64,000 bases of DNA from GCA-2737725 sp033763995. Lineage in GTDB: Bacteria; Pseudomonadota; Alphaproteobacteria; Rhodospirillales; Rhodospirillaceae. This document shows, piece after piece, positions 1-8,362 of the stretch. Position 1 is the stretch's first letter. Every line of letters begins with the position of its first letter. The notes under the pieces are model-generated. The model was not told the DNA's origin, ran no database searches, and was given only the letters and a program-made list of their open reading frames with translations. Both the position numbers and the translations under genes were made by a program. The stretch covers positions 1 through 64,000 of the forward strand of contig JANRJL010000103.1 of NCBI GenBank assembly GCA_033763995.1. Reading direction: 5' to 3'.

Positions 1-45
1 CATAGCCAGAGACCGACCGCAGCATGCAAAACCTGAGACCAATGC

Positions 46-125
46 CGATCAAACCACCGAAAACCCTCGATCAAACCGATACACGGCTCACTTTTGATGC
101 AAAGCGCAGAGGTCTCGAGGGTTTT
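46..125 (+). terminator. Nested inverted repeat with T tract, terminator-like
   Basis: Positions 60-70 (AAAACCCTCGA) pair perfectly with 115-125 (TCGAGGGTTTT) across a 44-nt loop, and T continues to 126. Inside the loop ATCAAA (70-75) can pair with TTTGAT (93-98). The 10-mer CGATCAAACC occurs twice in direct orientation (46-55 and 68-77). The long loop makes this an atypical intrinsic terminator. It may end a gene lying left of the window or be part of a repeat element. Confidence 0.4.
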
Positions 126-409
126 TCAGCAAACTGCTAGGCGACGCGGTCCGGCACATTCATCCGGCGGGGAGTTCCCGTTAGGCGGACGCTCCTATGT
201 CATCCTCGGGCAAGCGAAGCGCGACCCGGGGATCCAGAGTCATATGTTTTCTGAATCTCACTAAGGAAACCATGAGACTCTGAAGTTGTGATGCTCCCGG
301 CCGCACTGTTCGACTGTCGTCCGGCTACCCGATCTGGCGCACACCGAGAGCCACAGAATTGCTGCAATCGTCAGCCAGAATTCGCATCGTCGCAACGATG
401 GGTTTTGCC

Positions 410-595
410 ATGGCCATTTATAGCCTCGCTGAAGCGCAAAAGCGGTTCTCGAAACTGGTCGATCGTGCCATCGAAGGCGAAGGCGTCTTCATCATGGGGC
501 CGAACGGCGGCATGGTCGTGCTCACTCCGCTCGTGGGGCCCGCGCGAAAATCATCCCGGCGCCGCAAGAAAAAGGCTTCACGTCGTCCCACCTGA
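410..595 (+). CDS. Phd/YefM-type antitoxin-like protein (orphan)
   Basis: This small protein of 61 residues (from the ATG at 410) follows the Phd/YefM pattern: an N-terminal AxAQKRFSKLVDRAxxGEG helix-turn region, then a short strand pair (VFIMGPNGG, MVVLTPL) and a basic tail (SSRRRKKKASRR). Family members bind their own promoter and neutralise a toxin, usually a RelE/Doc/PIN protein encoded just downstream. No toxin-sized gene follows here: the next 470 bases hold only hairpins and repeats. An upstream in-frame ATG at 359 is possible, but the family begins where I place the start. It is either an orphan or a remnant of a broken toxin–antitoxin pair. Confidence 0.6.
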   Translation: MAIYSLAEAQKRFSKLVDRAIEGEGVFIMGPNGGMVVLTPLVGPARKSSRRRKKKASRRPT

Positions 596-656
596 ATTCC
601 GTGGATAACCCACGCTTGCGCTTCGCCGCGCGCGGCATCGGGTGTAGAATTAAATT

Positions 657-681
657 CATCATGCCGTTTGACGGCATGATG
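657..681. repeat. Perfect 11-bp hairpin
   Basis: CATCATGCCGT (657-667) and ACGGCATGATG (671-681) form a perfect 11-bp stem around a TTG loop. No T tract follows, so it is not a classical terminator. It starts about 60 bases downstream of the antitoxin-like gene. Confidence 0.6.
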
Positions 682-735
682 GGAGCGCGGAACTAGAATC
701 TCGCGCGCTCGCCAGTGTGCGCCGCAAAAAAATTT

Positions 736-776
736 ACGTGTGCGGAGCACAACATTTCACGTGTGCGAAGCACAAC
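736..776. repeat. Tandem pair of small hairpin repeats
   Basis: An 18-base unit, ACGTGTGCGRAGCACAAC, occurs at 736-753 and 759-776 (period 23). Each unit is itself a mini-hairpin, TGTGC-GRA-GCACA, and the only difference between the copies (G/A) lies in the loop. The stem is therefore conserved. It could be a protein-binding site or an RNA element; nothing in the window identifies its role. Confidence 0.5.
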
Positions 777-782
777 GGAGCA

Positions 783-811
783 GGGCCCCGTGATTCACGG
801 AACAGGGGCCC
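783..811. repeat. GC-rich hairpin
   Basis: GGGCCCC (783-789) pairs with GGGGCCC (805-811), and inside it CCGTGA/TCACGG forms a second, competing stem. It belongs to the cluster of palindromes that fills 600-870, where I see no gene. Confidence 0.5.
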
Positions 812-883
812 AAAACAGGCGGCGAACCGACGCCGCCACAATCGTGATCATCGTTTTCAACGGCTTAGGTGAGGCGTGAATTC

Positions 884-1015
884 CCTGATATCAAAAAAGG
901 GTCTTCCCGGTTTCATGGTCCGCCAAGGGCTTAGCCAAGCTCGGCCCTGTTCTTTTTTGATGCTTCCAGAAATAACAGGCGGAACAGGTGTCATGAACAA
1001 CTCTTACGCATCGCG
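884..1015 (+). repeat. Dispersed repeat family B, copy 1
   Basis: This 132-base stretch aligns without gaps, at roughly three-quarters identity by eye, with the minus strand of 48075-48207. Shared blocks are CCTGATATCAAAA, CCAAGGGCTT, GAAATAACAGG and ATGAACAACT. Both copies can be translated in the same frame (LISKxGLxGF...PEITGxTGVMNN), yet neither lies in a convincing gene. A long open frame passes through copy 1, but its downstream part is antisense to real genes. Confidence 0.6.
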
Positions 1016-1067
1016 CAGATGCGAAAAGTGCGCCTTGTGCACCGCCGAACACGCGGCGTCGTTCAAC

Positions 1068-1844
1068 TCACCAAGGAACCGTATCGCCGGTGTGGATAAT
1101 GTATTGCCCGCTGGTGGCGGCGTTGAGGTTGGCGATGTTCTTTATCACGCCCTTGACGCTGGTGGCGGCGTCGATGCCGCGCCCGCCGGAGCCCGCTTGC
1201 CGCAGCAGCCGCGTTTCCACCATGCCCGGCGCCAGGATGCCGACGAAAATGCCGCGCGGGGCCAACTCGGTCGCCAACGCGCGGTAGCCCATGTTGATGG
1301 CGGTTTTGGACATCCGGTAGGAGTAGAGCGGCACGAAGAACTGGCTCGGTTTCACGTTGGTCAGCGACGCCGTGCCCGATGTGATCACGACGATCTTCTT
1401 CTGCTCGCTCGCCGCCACGTGCGGCAGGAAGGCTTCCGCCATCTTCATGGGGGCGATCGCGTTGGTGCGATGGACCAACTCCATGGCCGCATAGTCGATA
1501 GCGCCGATCTTCTGCGTGGCGGGATCGCCGCCGAGAATTCCGGCGTTGTTGATCAGCACGTCGATGGCCGTGCCCTCAAGCCGGCGGGCCAGCGCGTCGA
1601 TGGCGGCGAAGTCGGTGACGTCCAGCGCCTCGAGGCGGATGTTGGCGTGGGCCTTGGCCAGCGCGGTGAGGTCGGCCGAGTCCGTGAGCGAGCGGGCCGT
1701 GGCGATGACCGCCCAATTTTGTGCGGCGTATTGCTTGACGAGTTCCAGGCCGATGCCGCGATTGGACCCGGTGATCAGCACGGTCGCCGCTTGGGCCGCG
1801 CCCGTCGACAGCAATCCAACGCAAATGATGGCAATACGGAACAT
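1068..1844 (-). CDS. Short-chain dehydrogenase/reductase with signal peptide
   Basis: The 258-residue protein is a classical SDR. It has the Rossmann TGSNRGIGLE cofactor motif around residues 26-35, an NNAG motif near 98-101 and the YxxxK active site in YSYRMSK. SDRs use NAD(P)H to oxidise or reduce alcohols and ketones. Unusually, the Rossmann motif is preceded by a convincing signal peptide (MFRIAIICVGLLSTGAAQA) with an Ala-x-Ala-type cleavage site, so the enzyme may be exported or membrane-tethered, where NAD(P)H is normally absent. The substrate cannot be inferred. It stands alone, flanked by repeat elements on both sides. Confidence 0.85.
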   Translation of the reverse strand: MFRIAIICVGLLSTGAAQAATVLITGSNRGIGLELVKQYAAQNWAVIATARSLTDSADLTALAKAHANIRLEALDVTDFAAIDALARRLEGTAIDVLINNAGILGGDPATQKIGAIDYAAMELVHRTNAIAPMKMAEAFLPHVAASEQKKIVVITSGTASLTNVKPSQFFVPLYSYRMSKTAINMGYRALATELAPRGIFVGILAPGMVETRLLRQAGSGGRGIDAATSVKGVIKNIANLNAATSGQYIIHTGDTVPW

Positions 1845-1958
1845 GGCGCGATCTCCCCCCGCTCAACTATGAGCGCGGAGATTACGCCACGGCGCGCGGC
1901 GTCAAACCGGAAAAATCGGCGGCGTCCACTTCCGGTTAGTAAGGGATTTGATGGGTTG

Positions 1959-2075
1959 GAGCATTTTCCCGACAAGTGGGAACCGGTTGGCCCAAGGGAA
2001 CAAGCCGGTGAAAATGCGACCAAGAAGAACGAGTTACTGAGGCTCTATGATTTGGTTCGGTTGAAATTGACTCTA
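1959..2075. repeat. Dispersed repeat family A, copy 1
   Basis: The roughly 117-base element runs from GGAGCATTTTCCCGACAAG to TGACTCTA and is closely similar in the same orientation to 12556-12675. It opens with the GCATTTTCC / GGTGAAAATGC near-palindrome known from alphaproteobacterial intergenic repeats. Its right end supplies the stop codon of the neighbouring minus-strand gene. Confidence 0.75.
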
Positions 2076-2945
2076 TGTCTTCACCCGGCACAATTGCGTC
2101 AGGTTGAGAAACGTGCCGTTGAAGGCGTTGTTGAGCACGTTGTGGCCGATCAGCGCGGTGAGCTCCAAGGTCGAGCCGGCATTGCCCAGTTTGACATTCA
2201 TATGGAATTGCTGAGCATTGGGCGTGAAGTTGAGCTGCTGCTCGATGCTGGCGGTGGTCAGGCGCGCGGTGGTGTTGGCCCCGACATTAAGCGTGACGTC
2301 GCCGAGCGTGGCGCCGCTGACGCTGTCGAACACACTGGCGGTGTAAGCGCGCGCAACGTTGGTGTAGTTGTGCACAGTGATCTCACTGGGGTACTGAGCG
2401 ATCCGGCTGGTGTGCATGTTGGCCACCACCGGGACGACGCGGGTGTGCTGGGCGCCGCTGAAGAACTGGCAAATGGTGGCGTTCTCGAAAAAGCCGTTCA
2501 CGCTGTTGTAGATGACGTGCTGAAACGCCGAGAAGCCGTCGGAATTGCGGATGTAAAGCGTGTAGTTGGTATCGCCGCCGATCAAGGGCCCGGCGCCGGC
2601 TTGGGTCAAAATCTCGGTCAGATTGCGTTGGTGCGAAGCGTTGGCCGGCACGGTGAAGGTCGTGGTGTTGCCGTAGGCGTTGCCCGAGGGCGACCCCACG
2701 ATCATGACGTTAAAGGTCGAGGCTGCTCCCGAATTGGTGTTGAAGAAGCGCATGAACGACAGATTGCCGCCCTCGCCGTTATAGGTGGGCGCGATGGGCG
2801 TCATCAGGGTGGCGTTGACCACGTCAGGCTTGTCCTGAGCGTTCGCGTCGCTGAGTTCGCTGAAGGTGACGAGCAGCAGCAACACGGTCGCCAGCCACAC
2901 CAGCACGAACCCGGCGATATCGCTGCGGTCGAAAGAAAGGCGCAT
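2073..2945 (-). CDS. Secreted or membrane-anchored protein of unknown function
   Basis: I chose the ATG at 2945 because it leads directly into a hydrophobic segment (AGFVLVWLATVLLLLVTFSEL), which is a signal anchor or signal peptide. The mature part, about 255 residues, is rich in Asn, Thr and Ser with alternating hydrophobic positions, which suggests a beta-sandwich or surface protein. It has two Cys, at CQFF and near the C terminus (LCRVKT), which may form a disulphide. I do not recognise a family. The stop codon falls in the edge of repeat family A. Confidence 0.65.
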   Translation of the reverse strand: MRLSFDRSDIAGFVLVWLATVLLLLVTFSELSDANAQDKPDVVNATLMTPIAPTYNGEGGNLSFMRFFNTNSGAASTFNVMIVGSPSGNAYGNTTTFTVPANASHQRNLTEILTQAGAGPLIGGDTNYTLYIRNSDGFSAFQHVIYNSVNGFFENATICQFFSGAQHTRVVPVVANMHTSRIAQYPSEITVHNYTNVARAYTASVFDSVSGATLGDVTLNVGANTTARLTTASIEQQLNFTPNAQQFHMNVKLGNAGSTLELTALIGHNVLNNAFNGTFLNLTQLCRVKT

Positions 2946-3071
2946 GTCGAAGCTCCCGTTGTCGTCACCATTATAGACGGCGAACGGGGCCACGCTATTC
3001 CCTTGAATCGCGCGGCGGAGCGGGGCCGCGCGCGACGGCGATTTCGCGACCGCGCGCTATTTCGCGCCGGC

Positions 3072-3380
3072 TTATTTCCCGCTTTGGCCCGGCTTGGTGT
3101 GGGGGCTCATCTTGTAGGCGTAAACGAACTCGGAGCCGCGTTTGACGGTGTCGTCGCCCTTGGCCCCCAGGTGCGTGAAGAACTCGGCCACCTCGGCGGC
3201 CTGCAGTTCGGTGTTGGCGTGCCGGTAGAGGCCCTTGTCGCCCTGCTTGAAGCCGTGAATTTGGAACAGCTCCATCTTGGGGTCGTTGGTGGTGCCGACG
3301 CACCACTCTTTATATTTGCCGCCGAAGCGGCCCATGAAGGCCTGGAAATCGTCGAGAATTTCGGATTTGGATTTGGACAT
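3072..3380 (-). CDS. Small conserved-looking protein, function unknown
   Basis: The protein has 102 residues. It begins with a charged helix (SKSKSEILDDFQAFMGRFGGKYKEW) followed by a compact mixed region containing VGTTNDPKMELFQIHGF and ending in a Lys/Pro-rich tail. There is no signal peptide or membrane segment. It is transcribed towards the secreted protein at 2073-2945, with about 125 bases between them. I do not recognise the family. Confidence 0.6.
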   Translation of the reverse strand: MSKSKSEILDDFQAFMGRFGGKYKEWCVGTTNDPKMELFQIHGFKQGDKGLYRHANTELQAAEVAEFFTHLGAKGDDTVKRGSEFVYAYKMSPHTKPGQSGK

Positions 3381-3587
3381 GGCCAGGGTCTCTTTTTATT
3401 AGAGCGTGTCTTGTTATTGCTGTTTTTGGCGGTCTATGGCCGCGCGGTTGAATTGCCCGCGGAGTCATTTCACCCGACGCATAGGCGCCCAACCGCAAAT
3501 GAACTGCAAGTTGCGGTTCATTGCATCCGTCGCGATGACAGGCTAAAGAGCCGAAATTCCATGGGTTTTGTCGACGGGAGTCTTTCG

Positions 3588-4829
3588 ATGAACGCCAGCG
3601 TTGCTCTCGTCCGGCCTTTCCGGGGCCTGCGCCCCAAGCCTGAATTCGCCGCCGGCGTGGCGGCGCCGCCTTACGATGTGCTCAGTTCCGCCGAGGCGCG
3701 CGTCAAGGCGGCGGGCAAGCCCCATAGTTTTCTGCATATCTCCAAGCCCGAGATCGACCTGGCCCCCGACGTGGATGTCTATGCGCCGGCTGTTTACACC
3801 AAGGGGGCCGAGAATCTGCGCCGGATGATCGACGGCGGCGTGCTGCTGCGCGAGGCCACACCTTGCTATTACGCCTACCGCATGAAGATGGGAGCCCACA
3901 CGCAAACGGGTTTGGTCATGGCCGCCTCGGTGGCCGCTTATGACGTCAACCGCGTGCGCAAGCACGAACTCACGCGCCCCGACAAGGAAGACGACCGCGT
4001 GCGCCAGATCGAGGCGCTGAATGCCCAGACCGGACCCGTGCTGCTGGCTTACCGCGCCCATGCCGAGGTGCAGAACATCATTCTGGGCGTGGCGCGCACC
4101 GCACCCCTGTACGACGTTACCGCCGATCACGGCGTGGAGCACACGCTGTGGCGCATCGACGATGCCGCCACGGTGGCGCGCATCACGGCGGCCTTCGACG
4201 GCATGGACGCGCTCTACATCGCCGACGGGCATCATCGTTCGGCGGCGGCGTCACGTGTGGCAGCGGCGCGGCGCGGTAAGAGCAGGAGCGACAGCGCCGA
4301 ATACTTCCTGGCGGTGGCCTTCCCCCACGATCAAATGCGCATCCTCGACTACAACCGCGTGGTCAAGGATTTGAACGGCCTCACGGCGGCGGCTTTTCTG
4401 GCTAAAGTGTCCGAGAAGTTCGCGGTGACGCCGTGCGCCGCGCAGTATCGCCCGCCGGCGCCGACCCACTTCGGCATGTACCTCGAGGGGCGCTGGTACG
4501 AACTCGCGATCAAGCATGAACTGGTTCCCGCTCACGATCCCGTGGCGCGGCTTGATGTGAGTCTGCTGCAGGACAACTTGATCGCGCCGGTCTTGGGCAT
4601 CGCCGATCCGCGCCGCGACAAGCGCATCGACTTCGTCGGCGGCATTCGCGGCCTGGGCGAGCTGGAAGCGCGGGTGAATTCCGGCGAAATGAAGGTGGCC
4701 TTCGCGCTGCATGCCACGCGCATGGACCAGCTCATGGCGGTGGCCGACGCGGGCGAGGTGATGCCGCCCAAGTCGACGTGGTTCGAGCCCAAGCTCGCCG
4801 ACGGGCTCGTCAGTCATGTGCTGGACTAG
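3588..4829 (+). CDS. DUF1015 family protein
   Basis: The protein has 413 residues and is typical of DUF1015 from its first residues (VRPFRGLRPKPE, then APPYDVLS). Family hallmarks visible here are the HELTRPDKEDDRVRQIEAL block and DALYIADGHHRSAAASRV, a His-rich putative metal or phosphate site. The family has no firmly established reaction; it is often found near serine or tRNA-modification genes. The start at 3588 is preferred over the ATG at 3561 because PFRGLRP is normally near the N terminus. The miaA start follows after 6 bases, so the two are probably co-transcribed. Confidence 0.85.
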   Translation: MNASVALVRPFRGLRPKPEFAAGVAAPPYDVLSSAEARVKAAGKPHSFLHISKPEIDLAPDVDVYAPAVYTKGAENLRRMIDGGVLLREATPCYYAYRMKMGAHTQTGLVMAASVAAYDVNRVRKHELTRPDKEDDRVRQIEALNAQTGPVLLAYRAHAEVQNIILGVARTAPLYDVTADHGVEHTLWRIDDAATVARITAAFDGMDALYIADGHHRSAAASRVAAARRGKSRSDSAEYFLAVAFPHDQMRILDYNRVVKDLNGLTAAAFLAKVSEKFAVTPCAAQYRPPAPTHFGMYLEGRWYELAIKHELVPAHDPVARLDVSLLQDNLIAPVLGIADPRRDKRIDFVGGIRGLGELEARVNSGEMKVAFALHATRMDQLMAVADAGEVMPPKSTWFEPKLADGLVSHVLD

Positions 4830-4835
4830 CCGCGC

Positions 4836-5780
4836 ATGACCTCCGCAGCGGGCCCGCGCGTTCTCGTCATCGCCGGTCCCACCGCGACGGGCAAATCGGC
4901 GTTGGCTCTGCGCGCGGCCGAGGCGCTGAACGGCGTCATCGTCAACGCCGACAGTATTCAGTGCTACCGCGACCTGCCGATTTTGACGGCACGGCCGACG
5001 CCGCAAGACGAGGCAACAGCGCCGCACCGGCTCACCGGATTTCTCGGGCCCGAGGACAAACTCTCGGCGGCACAATGGGCGGCGCAAGCGGCCGCCGAGA
5101 TCGCGGCCATCGCCGGCGCCGGTCGGTTGCCCATGGTCGTGGGCGGCACCGGCTTTTATCTCAAGGCGCTGATGGAGGGTCTCTCCGACATTCCTGCGGT
5201 CCCCGACGAAATCCGCACCGAGACACAAACTCTCATCGGCGACATTGGCGCGCCGGAATTGCACAGGCGCTTGGCGGTTCGCGATCCGGCCACGGCGGCG
5301 AAGCTGAAGCCCGGCGACAGCCAACGCATCGCCCGCGCTTGGGAGGTCTTGGAGGCCACCGACACGCCCATCAGCGTGTGGCAGTCCCAGCCCGGCACTC
5401 CGGCCTTGGCCGCCGACTATCAGACCGTGTTGGTCCAGCCCGACCGCGACACCTTATATGCGGCCTGCGATCGACGGTTCCTGGCCATGCTCCAGGCCGG
5501 CGCCTTGGACGAGGTGAAGGCGTTGCTGGCTTCAGGCGTTTCGCCCACGGCGCCTGTCTTCCGCGCCCTCGGTGCCGCGGAACTGGCTCAAACCGCGCGG
5601 GGGGAATTGGCCCTGGCCCAGGCCACAACCCTCGCCCAGGCCGCCACCCGCCAGTACGCCAAGCGCCAGTCCACCTGGTTCCGGCATCAGTTTCATGCGA
5701 ATTCGACGATTGAAACGAAATTTTTAGAAAGTTTATGGGATGAATTCTTTCCGGAAATTCGTCGATTATTGTTGACCTGA
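4836..5780 (+). CDS. miaA: tRNA dimethylallyltransferase
   Basis: MiaA transfers a dimethylallyl group from DMAPP to N6 of A37 in tRNAs that read codons starting with U. The 314-residue length fits. Residues 10-19 (IAGPTATGKS) form the P-loop, NADSIQCYRDLPILTARPT matches the DSxQxYRxxxIgTAkP substrate block, and VVGGTGFYLKAL is the second family signature. The C-terminal QYAKRQSTWFRHQ block is also diagnostic. The gene starts 6 bases after the DUF1015 gene. Confidence 0.95.
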   Translation: MTSAAGPRVLVIAGPTATGKSALALRAAEALNGVIVNADSIQCYRDLPILTARPTPQDEATAPHRLTGFLGPEDKLSAAQWAAQAAAEIAAIAGAGRLPMVVGGTGFYLKALMEGLSDIPAVPDEIRTETQTLIGDIGAPELHRRLAVRDPATAAKLKPGDSQRIARAWEVLEATDTPISVWQSQPGTPALAADYQTVLVQPDRDTLYAACDRRFLAMLQAGALDEVKALLASGVSPTAPVFRALGAAELAQTARGELALAQATTLAQAATRQYAKRQSTWFRHQFHANSTIETKFLESLWDEFFPEIRRLLLT

Positions 5781-5875
5781 CCTAGGCTGGCGACTAGTTT
5801 ACGCCGCCTTGTGCCGCCCGGACCTAGGTTTTCTGCCGGTTTGCGCAAGGCATCGTCGTTTTGGAGCGCTTTTTC

Positions 5876-7663
5876 ATGCCTGATACCGGCATCGCGTCGG
5901 AGCCCATGCTCGGAGCCGCCATCATCCTCAAAGCCTTGCAAGAACAAGGGGTTGAGGTGGTGTTCGGCTATCCCGGCGGCGCCGTGCTGCCGATTTACGA
6001 CGAACTCTTCAAGCAAAACAGCATCCGCCACATCTTGGTGCGCCACGAACAAGGCGCCGTCCACGCGGCCGAAGGCTATGCCCGCTCCACCGGCAAGGTG
6101 GGCGTGGTGTTGGTCACCTCGGGCCCCGGCGCCACCAATGCCGTGACGGGCCTGACGGACGCGCTGATGGATTCGATCCCCATCGTGTGCCTGACGGGCC
6201 AAGTGCCCACGCACCTGATCGGCAACGACGCCTTCCAAGAAGCCGACACCACCGGCATCACGCGGCCCTGCACCAAGCACAATTATCTGGTGAAGGACGT
6301 CAACAAGCTGGCGTTGATCATCCACGAAGCGTTTTACGTCGCGCGCGCGGGCCGGCCCGGTCCCGTGGTCATCGACCTGCCGAAGGACGTCGTGATGACT
6401 CCCGGCCAATACGAAACCGCGCCGCGCGGCATTCACCGCAAGAAGCACAAAACCTACAACCCGCGCACGGTGCCCCACGACAAGGCCATCGAGCAGGCCG
6501 TGGACCTCATGCTCGCCGCCAAGCGCCCGCTGTTTTACACCGGCGGCGGCGTCATCAATGCCGGGCCGAAAGCATCCGCATTGCTGCGCGAGCTGGTGGA
6601 CCTCACGGGTTTTCCGATCACGTCGACGCTGATGGGCCTGGGCGCCTTCCCGGCGGCGGGCCCGCAATGGCTCGGCATGGTGGGCATGCATGGATTGTAT
6701 GAATCCAACATGGCCATGTACCACTGCGATGTGATGATCAACATCGGCGCGCGCTTCGATGACCGCGTCACCGGCAACTTGAAGTTTTTCTCGCCCGGCT
6801 CGAAGAAAATCCACGTCGACATCGATCCCTCGTCCATCAACAAGAACGTGGTGGTCGACGTGCCCGTTATCGGCGATGCCGCCGTGGCGCTGGAAGAGAT
6901 GATCCGCGTGTTCAAGGCCAAGCGCCAGCACGCGCCCAAGGTCGATACGTCGGCGTGGTGGAAGTCCATCGCCGAGTGGCGCGCGCGCAAGTGCCTCAAC
7001 TATACGCAGGCGGGTAAGCTGATTAAGCCGCAGTACGCCATTCAGCGGCTGTATGAACTCACCAAGGATCGCGAGACCTACATCACCACCGAAGTCGGTC
7101 AGCATCAGATGTGGGCGGCGCAGTTCTACCGCTTCGAGCACCCCAACCGCTGGCTGACCTCGGGCGGGCTAGGCACCATGGGCTATGGGTTGCCCGCCGC
7201 CATCGGCGCGCAGCTTGCGCATCGCGACGCCCTGGTGGTCGACATCGCCGGCGAGGCGTCGATCCTGATGAACATTCAGGAACTCTCCACCGCCGTGCAG
7301 TTCCGCCTGCCGGTGAAGATTTTCATCATCAACAATCAGTACATGGGCATGGTCCGCCAGTGGCAGGAGCTGCTGCACGGCGGGCGCTATTCCGAAAGCT
7401 ACACCGATGCCTTGCCCGATTTCGTGAAACTGGCCGAGGCCTATCACTGCGTGGGCCTGCGCGTGTCGGATCCGGCCAATGTGGACGATACCATCAAGGA
7501 AATGATGGCCATCGACAAACCCGTGATCGTCGACGTGCTGGTGGACCAAAAGGAAAACTGCTTCCCGATGATTCCCTCGGGCAAGGCTCACAACGAAATG
7601 ATCCTCGGCACCGAGGCCGCCGCCGAGCGTACCATCACCGGAGCAGGCGCCGCGCTGGTTTAG
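5876..7663 (+). CDS. ilvB: Acetolactate synthase large subunit
   Basis: This is the ThDP- and FAD-dependent catalytic subunit of acetohydroxyacid synthase, which condenses pyruvate with pyruvate or 2-oxobutyrate in valine, leucine and isoleucine synthesis. Visible features are the N-terminal VFGYPGGAVLPIYDEL, the catalytic Glu in RHEQGAVHAAEGYA, SGPGATNAVTG, and the C-terminal ThDP/Mg motif GEASILMNIQEL. There the usual GDGSF is GEASI, so the first Mg ligand Asp reads as Glu. I chose ATG 5876 because GGAG lies 9 bases upstream; a TTG at 5861 would add five residues. It is first in ilvBNC. Confidence 0.95.
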   Translation: MPDTGIASEPMLGAAIILKALQEQGVEVVFGYPGGAVLPIYDELFKQNSIRHILVRHEQGAVHAAEGYARSTGKVGVVLVTSGPGATNAVTGLTDALMDSIPIVCLTGQVPTHLIGNDAFQEADTTGITRPCTKHNYLVKDVNKLALIIHEAFYVARAGRPGPVVIDLPKDVVMTPGQYETAPRGIHRKKHKTYNPRTVPHDKAIEQAVDLMLAAKRPLFYTGGGVINAGPKASALLRELVDLTGFPITSTLMGLGAFPAAGPQWLGMVGMHGLYESNMAMYHCDVMINIGARFDDRVTGNLKFFSPGSKKIHVDIDPSSINKNVVVDVPVIGDAAVALEEMIRVFKAKRQHAPKVDTSAWWKSIAEWRARKCLNYTQAGKLIKPQYAIQRLYELTKDRETYITTEVGQHQMWAAQFYRFEHPNRWLTSGGLGTMGYGLPAAIGAQLAHRDALVVDIAGEASILMNIQELSTAVQFRLPVKIFIINNQYMGMVRQWQELLHGGRYSESYTDALPDFVKLAEAYHCVGLRVSDPANVDDTIKEMMAIDKPVIVDVLVDQKENCFPMIPSGKAHNEMILGTEAAAERTITGAGAALV

Positions 7664-7681
7664 CGCTGCCCGGTCATCGCC

Positions 7682-8335
7682 ATGAACACCAAGCCCACCG
7701 CCGCTAACGCCGCAGTCCCTGGCCCCGCCGCCGATCAGACCGCCAACCTCTACGAGGGCATGGTCCCGGTGGCACGGCTGAAGGACAGCCGCATCTACCG
7801 CCATGTGCTCTCGGTGCTGGTGGACAACGAGGCCGGCGTGCTGGCGCGCGTCACCGGGCTGTTCTCGGGCCGCGGCTACAACATCGAAAGCCTGACCGTC
7901 TCCGAGGTCGACAAGGAAAAGCAGGTCTCGCGCATCAACGTGGTGACCTCGGGCACGCATCAAGTCATCGAGCAAATCAAGGCGCAGCTGGGCCGTCTCG
8001 TGCCCGTCCATGTGGTGCGCGATCTCACCGACGACGGCCCCTCCATCGAGCGCGAGCTGGCGTTGATGAAAGTCGTGGGCGTAGGCAAAAAGCGCACCGA
8101 TGCGCTGCGCTGGGCCGACAAGCACGGCGCGCACATCGTCGAGTCCACGCCCAAGTCCTTCGTGTTTCAGCTGGTCGGCACGACGATGGAGATCAACGAC
8201 TTCATCATCGGGCTGCAGCCGCTGGGCCTCATTGAGGTCTCGCGCACGGGTGCCGCCGCCATCGCCTCGGGCGAGAAGGCCATCGACCATCAAGACGAAA
8301 ATCCGGCCGACGCCGACATCAAACTCAGCCAATAA
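7682..8335 (+). CDS. ilvN: Acetolactate synthase regulatory small subunit
   Basis: The small subunit activates IlvB and confers feedback inhibition by valine. An N-terminal ACT domain (HVLSVLVDNEAGVLARVTGLFSGRGYNIESLTV) is followed by the conserved C-terminal IlvH/IlvN domain (RELALMKV...). The protein is 217 residues, longer than the usual ~170, because of an N-terminal extension of about 35 residues rich in Ala and Pro and a short C-terminal tail. It starts 18 bases after ilvB and is followed by ilvC 27 bases later, so the three form one operon. Confidence 0.93.
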   Translation: MNTKPTAANAAVPGPAADQTANLYEGMVPVARLKDSRIYRHVLSVLVDNEAGVLARVTGLFSGRGYNIESLTVSEVDKEKQVSRINVVTSGTHQVIEQIKAQLGRLVPVHVVRDLTDDGPSIERELALMKVVGVGKKRTDALRWADKHGAHIVESTPKSFVFQLVGTTMEINDFIIGLQPLGLIEVSRTGAAAIASGEKAIDHQDENPADADIKLSQ

Positions 8336-8362
8336 CATCGAACACCGAAGAGGATTGCTGCC

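Noticed and set aside
876..3587. Continuous plus-strand open frame that leads into the DUF1015 gene
   Set aside because: It is antisense to the SDR, the secreted protein and the 102-residue protein, has low-complexity His/Arg/Gly composition, and only the part from 3588 matches a family.
5778..5827. Two GACCTAGG copies before ilvB as an attenuator hairpin
   Set aside because: CCTAGG is a self-complementary 6-mer, the loop would be about 35 bases, and there is no leader peptide or strong T run.
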